Shown piece by piece: positions 44,650-52,776 of a stretch of 52,776 nt of DNA (position 1 is the first letter of the stretch; every line of letters starts with the position of its first letter). Both the position numbers and the translations under genes were made by a program. Location: NCBI GenBank assembly GCA_903847585.1, contig CAINEC010000077.1, forward strand, positions 1 to 52,776. Reading direction: 5' to 3'. The stretch is from an uncultured Bacteroidota bacterium (GTDB lineage: Bacteria; Bacteroidota; Bacteroidia; AKYH767-A; OLB10). A model generated the notes under the pieces. The model was not told the origin of the DNA, did not search any database, and saw nothing but the letters and a program-made list of their open reading frames with translations.

Positions 44650-45573
44650 TTATAACATTTTCTGACGCTTCGCCAGATAAGGAGCTAACACTTGCTTATA
44701 ACCCTTATGGATATCCGCTTCAATAAAATCGATTCGGTATTGTGCGCACTTTAACTCTAATTCTTTTTTAAATTCCTGAATTGATTTCAGATAATTATCT
44801 CGTATTTGTCCTGCATGGACTTTAATCTCTTCACCACTTTCTACATCAACAAAACGATAAGGACGATTTTCAAAATTAAAATCGAGTTCCAATCGCTTAT
44901 CAACGGTATGAAATAAAATCACTTCATGTTTATTGTATCGAAGATGTTGCAAGGCTCCGAATAAATCTTTTGCCTCCGCCCCATTTTCAAACATATCACT
45001 AAAGATAACTACCAACGAACGTTTGTGAATACTCTCTGCTATTTGATGTAAAGCCTCCGCAGCTGATGTCTTACGAGGAGTTTCTGATTTTGCAGCCATA
45101 GCCTCTTCCAATTTATGGATAAGCAATTTATGATGCACAGAGCTACTCTTAGCAGGCATATTCAAATCCAGATGATCGGTAAACAAACTTAATCCTACAG
45201 CATCACGTTGCATCTTCAATAGATTCATGATGGATGCCGCACAATGAGCTGAAAAAGTAATCTTGTTCATCAACTCCGGATTCTTTTTATTCATCTCCGG
45301 AAAATGCATGGAAGAAGAATTATCAACTACCAACTGACAACGCAAATTCGTTTCTTCTTCGTAGCGCTTAGTAAATAGTTTATCGGTACGTCCGAATAAT
45401 TTCCAATCAATATGACGAGTAGGCTCTCCGGGATTGTAAATGCGATGCTCTGCGAACTCAACGGAGAATCCGTGAAAAGGACTTTTATGCAAGCCTGTAA
45501 TAAAGCCTTCCACTACCTGGCGGGCAATGAGCTCAAGACTTGAAAACTGTTGTACTTCGTTATGTCGAATCAC
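44650..45573 (-). CDS. DUF58 domain protein
   Basis: A 307-residue cytosolic DUF58 protein. Signature block YNPGEPTRHIDWKLFGRTDKL (about 47-67) and the MIDAS-like DNSSSM (DxSxS) within a VWA-like half, followed by VVIFSDMFENG. In many bacteria it is cotranscribed with a MoxR AAA+ ATPase and VWA/BatA proteins. No moxR gene is adjacent here. It lies between the binding lipoprotein and trxA, behind trxA's terminator. Likely involved in protein or metal-cofactor assembly; the family's role is not settled. Confidence 0.9.
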   Translation of the reverse strand: MIRHNEVQQFSSLELIARQVVEGFITGLHKSPFHGFSVEFAEHRIYNPGEPTRHIDWKLFGRTDKLFTKRYEEETNLRCQLVVDNSSSMHFPEMNKKNPELMNKITFSAHCAASIMNLLKMQRDAVGLSLFTDHLDLNMPAKSSSVHHKLLIHKLEEAMAAKSETPRKTSAAEALHQIAESIHKRSLVVIFSDMFENGAEAKDLFGALQHLRYNKHEVILFHTVDKRLELDFNFENRPYRFVDVESGEEIKVHAGQIRDNYLKSIQEFKKELELKCAQYRIDFIEADIHKGYKQVLAPYLAKRQKML

Positions 45574-45602
45574 GGAAATAATTTATCTGCTAAAAATAGT
45601 AA

Positions 45603-45642
45603 ATGTAAAATAAAAGAGGCCGTCCTTTCGGCGACCTCTTTC
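45603..45642 (-). terminator. Terminator of trxA
   Basis: An imperfect GC-rich hairpin (AAAGAGG arm from 45613, partner ACCTCTTT up to 45641, TTTC loop with one internal mismatch) begins 18 bases after the trxA stop on the minus strand and is followed there by TTATTTTA. Confidence 0.65.
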
Positions 45643-45659
45643 AACAATTTTATCAAAAA

Positions 45660-45977
45660 TTATAAATGAGCGTTGATTTTATCTGCCAAGATAGATTTTG
45701 GCGCTGCTCCTACTTGCTTATCTACTAATTCTCCATTTTTGAAAAACAATAAAGTTGGAATATTTCTGATTCCGAATTGTGTTGGAATTCCTGGATTGTG
45801 ATCAACATTGCATTTGCCGATTACTGCTTTATCGCCATATTCAGCTGCTAGTTCATCAACTACTGGTCCTACTACGCGACAAGGGCCACACCACTCTGCC
45901 CAAAAGTCTACTAATACCGGCTTGTCTGATTTCATTACAAGCTCCTCAAAATTTTGATCTGTTATTTCTAAAGCCAT
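45660..45977 (-). CDS. trxA: Thioredoxin
   Basis: A 105-residue canonical thioredoxin, a cytosolic disulfide reductase that receives electrons from thioredoxin reductase. The active site WCGPC is at residues 29-33 (C30 and C33), with the buried D24, cis-proline P74 in IRNIPTLLFF and the K/Q-V-G-x2 segment near the C-terminus. C56 is an additional cysteine. Length and motifs match E. coli TrxA. Encoded alone between dnaE and DUF58, with its own -7 box and terminator. Confidence 0.97.
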   Translation of the reverse strand: MALEITDQNFEELVMKSDKPVLVDFWAEWCGPCRVVGPVVDELAAEYGDKAVIGKCNVDHNPGIPTQFGIRNIPTLLFFKNGELVDKQVGAAPKSILADKINAHL

Positions 45978-46008
45978 TTTAATAATTGTTTTGATTGTTT
46001 AATTTTTG

Positions 46009-46016
46009 CAAAGGTA
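46009..46016 (-). promoter_or_regulatory. Possible -7 box of trxA
   Basis: The minus strand reads TACCTTTG, matching TAnnTTTG, about 32 bases before the trxA start. No TTG-type -33 element occurs at the usual 19-base spacing, so only the -7 half is supported. Confidence 0.4.
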
Positions 46017-46039
46017 ATCGAAATTCCGATAATTTTATT

Positions 46040-49000
46040 TTAAGCCAATGATATATCGCCGTTGGTTAATTCTTTTAGCTCATCTAGCAACTGCGCATTC
46101 ACCTTCACTCTGAATTTCGTGCTTTCAAATCCGAGGTTTACACCATTTTCCAAATCATAAATCTGAATCTTGAAAGGTGTTTTGCCTTGATGATCTTTCA
46201 ATAATGATTCGATCATATCGACTCTCCCCTTTTGAACATCACGTAAGCGCATTTTAAGATTGACCATTTTCACCATCTTGTCGGCAGCATCTTTCAGGAA
46301 TTCCATTCCCGTAATTTTAATCTCTAAATCGGTTGAATTCGCGAAGCGTGTTTGAACACGAGCACGAACAAATACTAAAGATTCTTTCACCAATAAATGC
46401 TTGAACTTTCCATAATCCTCTCCGAATAATGCAAGGCGATAGTTCCCTGTAAAATCTTCGATATTGAAAAAACCAAATGGTTTACCCGACTTTGTCATTC
46501 GCTCTTCGACATCCACAATAATTCCAGGGAAACTTAAATCACGATTTTTTAATTCATCGATACGATTTAATTGCTCTACACTGGTATTACAAAACTGATT
46601 TATTTCAAAACGGAATCCATCTAAGGGATGACCAGAAATATAAAACCCTACAACTTCTTTTTCCTTTTTCAACAACTCCAACTTACTCCACTCAGGCGCA
46701 TTGGGCAATTGTGGTTCAGCAATATCTTGATCTGATGTATCGTCAAACAACGATGCTTGCGCTTGTTGTCCGTCATTCGCCATAGCAGCACCATAACGCA
46801 CCGCTTTCTCTAATCCGTTTAATCCATCTTTCGGATCTACTTGAAAATATTGCGCGCGATGTGTTCCTGTAAAGCAATCGAACGCACCACCAAGAGCCAT
46901 ACTCTCAAGCGTACGCTTATTTAATAATCGTCCGGGTACTCTCTTACATAAATCGAACACATTGGTAAATGGACCATTATTTTTTCGCTCTTCTGCTAAC
47001 GCATCAACAGCTGAATCACCTACTCCTTTTACAGCCACTAATCCGAAACGAATTTGACCTTGCTTGTTTACTGTAAAATTGAATGCAGATTCATTCACAT
47101 CAGGACCTAAAACAGTCAATCCCATTCTACGACATTCTTCGAGGAAGAACGTGATTTTTTCTATCTGACTTAAGTTATTTGTCATAACCGCTGCCATGTA
47201 CTCCGCTGGATAATGTGCTTTTAGATATGCTGTTTGAAAAGCAACGAATGCATAACAAGTAGAATGTGATTTATTAAATGCATAAGATGCAAATGCTTCC
47301 CAATCGGTCCAGATTTTCTCAAGCACTTTTTGATCATGTCCTTTTGCGCCTGCTTGCTCAATAAATTGAGGCTTTAACTTATCCAGCGTCTTGCGGTCTT
47401 TCTTACCCATCGCTTTACGAAGGATATCCGCTTCTCCTTTTGTAAAGCCTGCAATCTTTTGCGAAAGCAACATCACCTGCTCTTGATAAACCGTAATACC
47501 ATTCGTTTCTTCGAGGTATTCCTTCATATCATCTAAATCATACGTTACAACTTCTCTTCCGTGTTTACGATTAATATAACTTGGAATATATGCTAACGGA
47601 CCGGGACGGAAAAGTGCATTCATCGCAATCAAATCCTCGAATTTATCAGGCTTTAAATCGCGCAAATATTTTTGCATACCTGCGGATTCAAACTGAAACG
47701 TTGCGTTTGTTTCTGCTCGCTGATATAGCTCTAATGTTTTTTTATCGTCTAATGGTATTGTATCAATATCGATTGTTACTCCATGGTTTTCTTTGATAAG
47801 ATTCAACGCATCTTTAATGATGGTTAATGTTTTCAAACCAAGAAAATCCATTTTAATTACACCTGCATCTTCAATTATTTTTCCTTCGTATTGTGTAACT
47901 AATAAATCAGAATCTTTTGAAGTGGCAACAGGAATAATGTCATATAAATCGCGAGGCGCAATGATAATACCTGCCGCATGAATACCGGTATTACGGACAG
48001 AACCTTCAAGAATCATTGCTTCTTTCAACACCTTCGCTCGTAAATCATCTCCTTCGGCGATAGCGCGCAGTTTTTTCACCAATTCCAGGTCATCACTATT
48101 TAAACCTTCTTTATCCTTCAAACTTTTATCACCTTCTAACGGTGCCGTCAGTACGCGATTTAATTCAATTCCTGGTTTATCAGGAACTAACTTCGCCATT
48201 GCATTCGAATCAGGCAACGGTAATTCAAGTACACGCGCAACATCTTTGATAGACATTTTAGCGGCCATGGTACCAAAAGTTACAATTTGTGCAACCTGTG
48301 TTTTACCGTATTTATCCACTACATAATCGATTACCTTCTGACGACCAAGATCATCAAAGTCGGTATCGATATCGGGCATTGACTTACGATCCGGATTTAA
48401 GAAACGCTCGAATAGCAAATTGTATTTAAGAGGATCGATGTTCGTAATTCCGATACAGTAGGCAACTGCCGAACCCGCTGCTGATCCACGACCTGGGCCT
48501 ACAAATACTCCTATTTCTCTTCCTGCTTTGATGAAGTCGGCTACAATTAAAAAGTAACCTGCAAATCCCATTGTTTTAATCGTGAACAATTCAAAATTCA
48601 AACGCTCTTCAATTTCAGGTGTTAATTGTCCGTAGCGATTTAACGCACCCGAGTAAGTCAGGTGATGTAAATATTCATCTTGCGTATTAAATCCTTCGGG
48701 AATTGTAAAGTGAGGCAACAAAATATCCTGCTTCAACTTAAGCATTTCTACTTTACCTACAATTTCATTCGTATTGTCGATGGCTTCAGGCAAATCGCTG
48801 AATAGCTTCGACATCTCCTCGGTCTTCTTAAAATAAAACTGATCATTAAAAAATGCAAAACGCTTTCCACGCACATTCACATCATCATCGGCAAAGTCTT
48901 TCATGGTGGGAGTACTTTGCTTCTCACCTGTGTTGATACAAAGCAAAATATCATGCGCATTAGAATCTTCCTGATTCACGTAGTGAGAATCGTTGGATGC

Positions 49001-49630
49001 AATAATTTTTACGTTATGCTTTAACGCAAATTTGATTAATACTTCATTGACGATATTTTGTTCTGGGATATCATGACGTTGAAGTTCTACGTAATAATCT
49101 TCACCAAATAAATCCAGCCACCATTTAAATTCTTTTTCTGCTTCAGCCTCTCCTTTTTTAAGAATCATTTTTGGTACAGAAGCACCAATACAACAAGTTG
49201 TAGCAATTAATCCTTTGTGATATTGCAGTACTAATTCTTTATCGATACGTGGATATTTTCCATACAATCCATCGATATAACCTAAAGAACAAAGCTTTGC
49301 TAAGTTTTTATAACCCTCTGCATTCTTTGCTAAGAATAATTGATGATGACGAACATCTTTATCTTCTTTCGTAAATTGTCGCTTGTGACGATCTTCTACA
49401 AGATAAAACTCACAACCAACAATGGGTTTAATTTTATTCGGGTTTTCAGCGGTATTATACTTTGATGCTTCAGCAACGAATTTAAAAACACCAAACATGT
49501 TTCCATGATCGGTTATAGCGAGCGCGGGCATATTATCAGCAACAGCTTTTTTATAAAGCGAGCTAACATCAGCAGCACCATCCAGCAATGAAAATTGCGT
49601 ATGCACATGCAAGTGCGAAAATTTTGTCAT
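46040..49630 (-). CDS. dnaE: DNA polymerase III alpha subunit
   Basis: A 1196-residue replicative polymerase (C-family). Order: PHP domain (FSHLHVHTQFSLLDGA at the N-terminus, SNDSHYVN), the polymerase palm with PDIDTDFDD (catalytic Asp pair), thumb and fingers including GPGRGSAAGSAVAYC, and the C-terminal helix-hairpin/OB region. The ATG at 49630 starts MTKFSHLHVH; an ATG 21 bases upstream adds MFQFLLL and is less likely. Length is close to E. coli DnaE (1160). No separate proofreading epsilon gene is adjacent. TAAATTTG at 49656-49649 could be a -7 box, but a -33 box is not clear. Confidence 0.97.
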   Translation of the reverse strand: MTKFSHLHVHTQFSLLDGAADVSSLYKKAVADNMPALAITDHGNMFGVFKFVAEASKYNTAENPNKIKPIVGCEFYLVEDRHKRQFTKEDKDVRHHQLFLAKNAEGYKNLAKLCSLGYIDGLYGKYPRIDKELVLQYHKGLIATTCCIGASVPKMILKKGEAEAEKEFKWWLDLFGEDYYVELQRHDIPEQNIVNEVLIKFALKHNVKIIASNDSHYVNQEDSNAHDILLCINTGEKQSTPTMKDFADDDVNVRGKRFAFFNDQFYFKKTEEMSKLFSDLPEAIDNTNEIVGKVEMLKLKQDILLPHFTIPEGFNTQDEYLHHLTYSGALNRYGQLTPEIEERLNFELFTIKTMGFAGYFLIVADFIKAGREIGVFVGPGRGSAAGSAVAYCIGITNIDPLKYNLLFERFLNPDRKSMPDIDTDFDDLGRQKVIDYVVDKYGKTQVAQIVTFGTMAAKMSIKDVARVLELPLPDSNAMAKLVPDKPGIELNRVLTAPLEGDKSLKDKEGLNSDDLELVKKLRAIAEGDDLRAKVLKEAMILEGSVRNTGIHAAGIIIAPRDLYDIIPVATSKDSDLLVTQYEGKIIEDAGVIKMDFLGLKTLTIIKDALNLIKENHGVTIDIDTIPLDDKKTLELYQRAETNATFQFESAGMQKYLRDLKPDKFEDLIAMNALFRPGPLAYIPSYINRKHGREVVTYDLDDMKEYLEETNGITVYQEQVMLLSQKIAGFTKGEADILRKAMGKKDRKTLDKLKPQFIEQAGAKGHDQKVLEKIWTDWEAFASYAFNKSHSTCYAFVAFQTAYLKAHYPAEYMAAVMTNNLSQIEKITFFLEECRRMGLTVLGPDVNESAFNFTVNKQGQIRFGLVAVKGVGDSAVDALAEERKNNGPFTNVFDLCKRVPGRLLNKRTLESMALGGAFDCFTGTHRAQYFQVDPKDGLNGLEKAVRYGAAMANDGQQAQASLFDDTSDQDIAEPQLPNAPEWSKLELLKKEKEVVGFYISGHPLDGFRFEINQFCNTSVEQLNRIDELKNRDLSFPGIIVDVEERMTKSGKPFGFFNIEDFTGNYRLALFGEDYGKFKHLLVKESLVFVRARVQTRFANSTDLEIKITGMEFLKDAADKMVKMVNLKMRLRDVQKGRVDMIESLLKDHQGKTPFKIQIYDLENGVNLGFESTKFRVKVNAQLLDELKELTNGDISLA

Positions 49631-49751
49631 AAGGAGTAGGAATTGAAACAAATTTACCTTTTTTAATCCACTCCTTCACTACGATTCGCCTAAGAATCTA
49701 TAGTTTTTTATAAACCCTTAAAAATGAGGGATAACACTTTTTAACACCCCC

Positions 49752-49786
49752 AAATAAAAAGGCGGCACCTTTGAGAGTACCGCCTT
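49752..49786 (-). terminator. Hairpin-plus-T terminator closing the tandem-repeat region
   Basis: AAGGCGG-c-AC (49759-49768) pairs with GT-a-CCGCCTT (49777-49786): ten positions with one mismatch and an 8-base loop. On the minus strand it is followed by TTATTTG. No protein gene ends upstream of it on that strand, but the GCCTATGGT tandem array does, so it probably ends a non-coding transcript. Confidence 0.6.
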
Positions 49787-49821
49787 AGACTTAATGTTTG
49801 GTATGTATATTTTTGAAATTG

Positions 49822-50123
49822 ACCATAGGCAAAATATGTTTAATTGTTTTTTTATTTTACTGCTTGACTTAACTATCGCAGCGTTGGTTTGAATTTAATT
49901 AACCATAGGCATTATGACTGATTTTTTTATTTTATGAATTGATTGAATTGTGTTTTTTCTTTTTGTTGCTTTTACTCTATCATAGGCAAATACTCTTTGT
50001 TTTTATTTGTTATAATTTGATTGTATTGTTTGAGTTTTTTTAATTCACCATAGGCTGTTACTGATTGTTTTTTATTTTGATTGATTTGAGTTTTGTTTTT
50101 CACTTTGTTAATCTACCAAAGGC
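49822..50123 (-). repeat. Five-copy degenerate tandem repeat around GCCTATGGT (candidate non-coding RNA)
   Basis: On the minus strand GCCTATGGT or a one- or two-base variant recurs at 50123-50115 (GCCTTTGGT), 50055-50047, 49987-49979 (GCCTATGAT), 49910-49902 and 49830-49822, spaced 68, 68, 77 and 80 bases. Linkers are A-rich on that strand and partly conserved (AATTAAA after the core; AAAATAAAAAA followed by an AATCAGT-like string in several copies). No coding potential is seen beyond 2-11-codon frames. The array ends 36 bases before a terminator-like hairpin. The 50124-50186 and 49631-49751 parts of this 0.55 kb intergenic region hold only the flanking gene leaders. Confidence 0.75.
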
Positions 50124-50186
50124 ACTGTTATTTTTAATATTTTCGTTTGATTACATTGCAATGATAATATCGCCCCAAAACAGAAA

Positions 50187-51944
50187 ATGAAAAAAAACGC
50201 TCGTTTCTTACAAAAATATTTCAGCACATATTTTATTAGATGTATGCTTATCTGTACATTCTTGATGATTCAATCCACTTGTTTTTCGCAGGAAATATGG
50301 AATTATTATAAAACGAATAAGTCAGTCACTTATGAAGAAGCCGTTAACTACTACCATTCGCTTGCAGCGAAAGACGATCGTTGTAAAATGTTTGATTATG
50401 GTAAAACAGATTGTGGAAGACCATTAGAATTATTTGTCATCAACGAGCAAAAAGTATTTGATCGAAATCAAATTAAAAAGCAAATTGTTGTTTTAGTCAA
50501 TAACGGAATTCATCCAGGAGAGCCTGATGGAATTGACGCATGTGTTCGATTAGTGCATGATTGGAGTACAGGGAAAATTACAATTCCAAATAATGTGGTA
50601 TTAGCTATTATTCCTGTTTACAATATTGATGGTGCTTTAAGAAGAAGTGAGTTTACACGCATCAATCAAAACGGTCCAACTGAATCAGGATTCAGAGGAA
50701 ATGCTCGTAATCTTGATTTAAACAGAGATTTTATTAAGTGCGACTCAAAAAATGCAAAGAGCTTTACTAAACTTTATCAGACATGGGATCCAGATATTTT
50801 TATTGATACGCATGTAAGTGATGGCGCGGACTACTCTTACACGATGACGTTGATTGATTCGCAGAAAGATAAACTATCGCCTGCCGTGAGTGATGTGATG
50901 CAAAAATCCATCAAACCTTTTTTGTATTCAAGCATGGAGAAAAAGAAAATCGAGATGGTGCCTTATGTAAATGTTTTTGGTGACGATCCGTCGAAAGGAA
51001 TGGCCGCATTTTATGAATCACCACGATTTGCCAGCGGATATGCAGCATTATTTCACAGCTTTCCTTTTGTAACGGAGACGCATATGCTAAAACCATTTTC
51101 GCAACGCGTTGATGCTACTTATGAATTTTTATTAAGCAGTATGGAAGTGGCAGACAAATTCATTAACGAAATAATTATTTCCAGAATAAAATCAAAAGCG
51201 GCATCAGTCTCACAAGATAAATTTTACTTGAATTGGCAATTAGATACTACGCATGTTGACAGTCTGCTTTTTAAAGGATATGATATCGACACAAAGAAAA
51301 GTGAAATCACAGGTAAAGAAAGAATTGTATTTAATCATAACAAGGCTTATTCGCGCAATATTCCTTTTGCTTCTAATTATCTTCCATCAGATTCAATTGT
51401 AAAACCACGTGCGTATATCATTCCGCAAGCATGGCAAGAAGTTATTGAACGATTGCAGTTAAACGGAATTGATATGCAGGAATTGAAAAGCGATTCGGTA
51501 GTAAAGGCGGAGGTCAATTACATCGAAAACTATCAAACGGGAAAGAATCCGTATGAGGGACATTACCTGCATTCAAAAATCACTACGCGTAAAGAGCAAC
51601 AGGAGATTAAATGCCTTAAGGGTGATTATTTAGTGATGGCTAATCAGTGGAAGAACCGATATATCGTTGAAACGCTGGAACCAACGGCGGTAGATGGATT
51701 TTTTGCCTGGAATTTTTTTGATGAGATTTTGCAGCAAAAAGAGTGGTTCAGCGACTACCTTTTTGAGGACATGGCCGTAACGATGTTGGCCGATAATCCG
51801 CAGTTAAAATCGGACTTTGAAGAGCGAAAATCACGCGATACCGTATTTGCCAACGATAGCTGGGCGCAGCTAACCTACCTCTACCAGCACTCTAAGTACT
51901 ACGAAAAGAGCCACTTACGCTATCCAATCTTAAGAATACAATAG
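50187..51944 (+). CDS. M14 family zinc carboxypeptidase, exported
   Basis: A 585-residue protein with an N-terminal export signal (about 12-34) and an M14 peptidase domain (about 40-330). Zinc ligands are H109 and E112 in HPGEPDG and H209 in IDTHVSDG; the N-R substrate-binding motif is in ARNLDLNRDF (173-182), and the catalytic Glu is probably E297 in TETHMLKPF. A 250-residue C-terminal region of unknown fold follows, giving about twice the usual catalytic domain length. Such Bacteroidota M14 enzymes trim peptides in the periplasm or outside. The gene begins downstream of the GCCTATGGT repeat region. Confidence 0.88.
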   Translation: MKKNARFLQKYFSTYFIRCMLICTFLMIQSTCFSQEIWNYYKTNKSVTYEEAVNYYHSLAAKDDRCKMFDYGKTDCGRPLELFVINEQKVFDRNQIKKQIVVLVNNGIHPGEPDGIDACVRLVHDWSTGKITIPNNVVLAIIPVYNIDGALRRSEFTRINQNGPTESGFRGNARNLDLNRDFIKCDSKNAKSFTKLYQTWDPDIFIDTHVSDGADYSYTMTLIDSQKDKLSPAVSDVMQKSIKPFLYSSMEKKKIEMVPYVNVFGDDPSKGMAAFYESPRFASGYAALFHSFPFVTETHMLKPFSQRVDATYEFLLSSMEVADKFINEIIISRIKSKAASVSQDKFYLNWQLDTTHVDSLLFKGYDIDTKKSEITGKERIVFNHNKAYSRNIPFASNYLPSDSIVKPRAYIIPQAWQEVIERLQLNGIDMQELKSDSVVKAEVNYIENYQTGKNPYEGHYLHSKITTRKEQQEIKCLKGDYLVMANQWKNRYIVETLEPTAVDGFFAWNFFDEILQQKEWFSDYLFEDMAVTMLADNPQLKSDFEERKSRDTVFANDSWAQLTYLYQHSKYYEKSHLRYPILRIQ

Positions 51945-51965
51945 AAATCTTAAGACCAATTTCTG

Positions 51966-51996
51966 CTTGGATTTAAGAATATAAGTCGTATATTTG
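51966..51996 (+). promoter_or_regulatory. Bacteroidota-type promoter of rpsP
   Basis: CTTG (51966-51969), a 19-base spacer and TATATTTG (51989-51996), followed by CCACCCC. It is the same -7 octamer as the tRNA-Asp promoter, about 55 bases upstream of rpsP. Confidence 0.8.
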
Positions 51997-52050
51997 CCAC
52001 CCCAATCGGAGGGATACCGGTGGGATTAAACAATTTAAAAAATTTAAAAA

Positions 52051-52596
52051 ATGCCAGCAAAAATTAGATTACAGCGTCATGGTAAAAAAGGAAGACCTTT
52101 TTTCCATATTGTGGTGGCGGATAGTCGTGCTCCGAGAGACGGTCGTTTCATTGAAAGAATTGGATCTTACAATCCTATTTCAAACCCAGCAACCATCGAT
52201 TTAAACATCGAGAAAGCTACTGAGTGGATCATGAATGGTGCACAACCAACTGATACTACAAGAGCAATCTTGAGTTACAAGGGAGTACTTTACCGCGTTC
52301 ACTTGAACAAAGGTGTTAAGAAAGGTGCTTTAACGCAAGAACAAGCAGATGCGAAGTTCAACGCGTGGATGGAAGCAAACACTAACAAAATTGAAAACAA
52401 AAAATCTCGTTTAGCTTCTGAGAAATCGAAGTCAGATTCAGCTCGTTTAGCAGCAGAATCTAAAGCTAACGAAGCGAGATTAGAAGCAAGAAAGCGTAAG
52501 GAAGCAGAAGCATTATTAGCTGAAACTCCTGCAGAAGAAACTTCAGAAGCACCAGCAGAAGATGCAGCTTCAGAAGATGCTCCAGCTGAAGCTTAA
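52051..52596 (+). CDS. rpsP: 30S ribosomal protein bS16 with long C-terminal extension
   Basis: A 181-residue bS16, an early-assembly protein of the small subunit. The first 80 or so residues are the conserved domain ([42 protein letters not shown] style start). The remaining 100 residues form an Ala/Glu/Lys-rich, probably helical tail (from about residue 115) rich in acidic repeats near the end ([20 protein letters not shown]-like). The bacterial norm is 80-90 residues; a long extension is a regular feature in Bacteroidota. Followed by a terminator and then rimM, the usual rpsP-rimM order. Confidence 0.97.
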   Translation: MPAKIRLQRHGKKGRPFFHIVVADSRAPRDGRFIERIGSYNPISNPATIDLNIEKATEWIMNGAQPTDTTRAILSYKGVLYRVHLNKGVKKGALTQEQADAKFNAWMEANTNKIENKKSRLASEKSKSDSARLAAESKANEARLEARKRKEAEALLAETPAEETSEAPAEDAASEDAPAEA

Positions 52597-52621
52597 AATA
52601 TTACCCAAAACCAAATAAAAG

Positions 52622-52650
52622 TCCTGCTTTAACCGGCAGGATTTTTTATT
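52622..52650 (+). terminator. Terminator or attenuator between rpsP and rimM
   Basis: TCCTGC (52622-52627) pairs with GCAGGA (52636-52641) around an 8-base loop and is followed by TTTTTATTTT. It lies 26 bases after the rpsP stop and ends 10 bases before the rimM start, so read-through probably feeds rimM. Confidence 0.7.
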
Positions 52651-52659
52651 TTAGCCCCA

Positions 52660-52776
52660 ATGAAAAAATTAGAGCATCATTTTCCAGAACATTATCAGAT
52701 AGGCACAATCCATCGAACTCATGGCGTGCGTGGCGATATGATTATGTCGCTTGATACCGATACTCCTTCACGTTAT
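52660..52776 (+). CDS. rimM: 16S rRNA-processing protein RimM, 5' part only
   Basis: Thirty-nine codons to the right edge: MKKLEHHFPEHYQIGTIHRTHGVRGDMIMSLDTDT. The IGTIHRTHGVRGDM segment is the conserved N-terminal RimM motif (I-G-x-I-x-x-x-H-G-x-x-G). RimM binds S19/30S head during maturation of 16S rRNA. rpsP-rimM is the standard order, which supports the assignment. The rest lies outside the window. Confidence 0.93.
   Translation, partial: MKKLEHHFPEHYQIGTIHRTHGVRGDMIMSLDTDTPSRY

Noticed and set aside
49822-50123. CRISPR array
   Set aside because: Repeat cores are only 9 bases, spacing is irregular (68-80), linkers are themselves related and A-rich, and no cas gene is present.

Overview
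This window reads as one contiguous chromosomal segment of an AT-rich Bacteroidota bacterium. The evidence is nine or so secreted proteins ending in type IX secretion (T9SS) type A sorting domains, promoters of the TTTG-N18/19-TAnnTTTG type (clearest at tRNA-Asp, rpsP and rpmH), a short 938-residue CarB without the C-terminal regulatory domain, an Ala/Glu-rich extension on ribosomal protein bS16, and families typical of the phylum (DUF4834, DUF1573, DUF2490, YfhO). Nothing in it fixes the genus. No phage, transposase, CRISPR array or integrase was seen.

Layout. 1-12.4 kb is mostly housekeeping on the minus strand: the 5' end of an asparagine synthase gene, a GT4 glycosyltransferase, a YfhO-type membrane protein, DUF4834, carB, rpmH, rsmG, an ECF-like sigma factor overlapping a GT2 glycosyltransferase, a PLP aminotransferase and two tandem DUF1573 proteins. 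12.5-20.7 kb is a tightly packed minus-strand operon: ASST-like secreted protein, two-repeat secreted protein, CotH kinase/lamin-tail protein, small lipoprotein, VTC polyphosphate-polymerase-like protein, DUF4956 membrane protein, DUF2490 protein, and perhaps an unknown membrane protein. This is the most system-like part of the window. 21-23.9 kb holds a multi-PAS histidine kinase with an overlapping single-domain response regulator.

24-33 kb is a run of secreted proteins (BNR/Ycf48-like, SGNH-PKD, VPS10-like, six-PKD, PHB-depolymerase-like esterase), mostly T9SS cargo. 33-34.2 kb has a DUF1761 protein and a paralogue of the 12.5 kb membrane protein. A tRNA-Asp gene with a textbook Bacteroidota promoter lies at 34.48 kb, followed by a nested inverted-repeat structure. 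34.9-40.2 kb has a beta-barrel protein, a membrane-tethered LuxR-type regulator, a DUF6629-like membrane protein and a four-gene run of secreted proteins that includes a VWA-like protein and an archaemetzincin-type lipoprotein. A second CotH-like protein with a different domain order follows.

42.7-52.8 kb returns to core functions: an orphan periplasmic-binding lipoprotein, DUF58, trxA, dnaE, an M14 carboxypeptidase, rpsP and the start of rimM. Between dnaE and the M14 gene is a 0.5 kb gene-free stretch with five degenerate tandem repeats built around GCCTATGGT (minus strand), ending in a terminator-like hairpin. It may be an undescribed repeat-containing small RNA.
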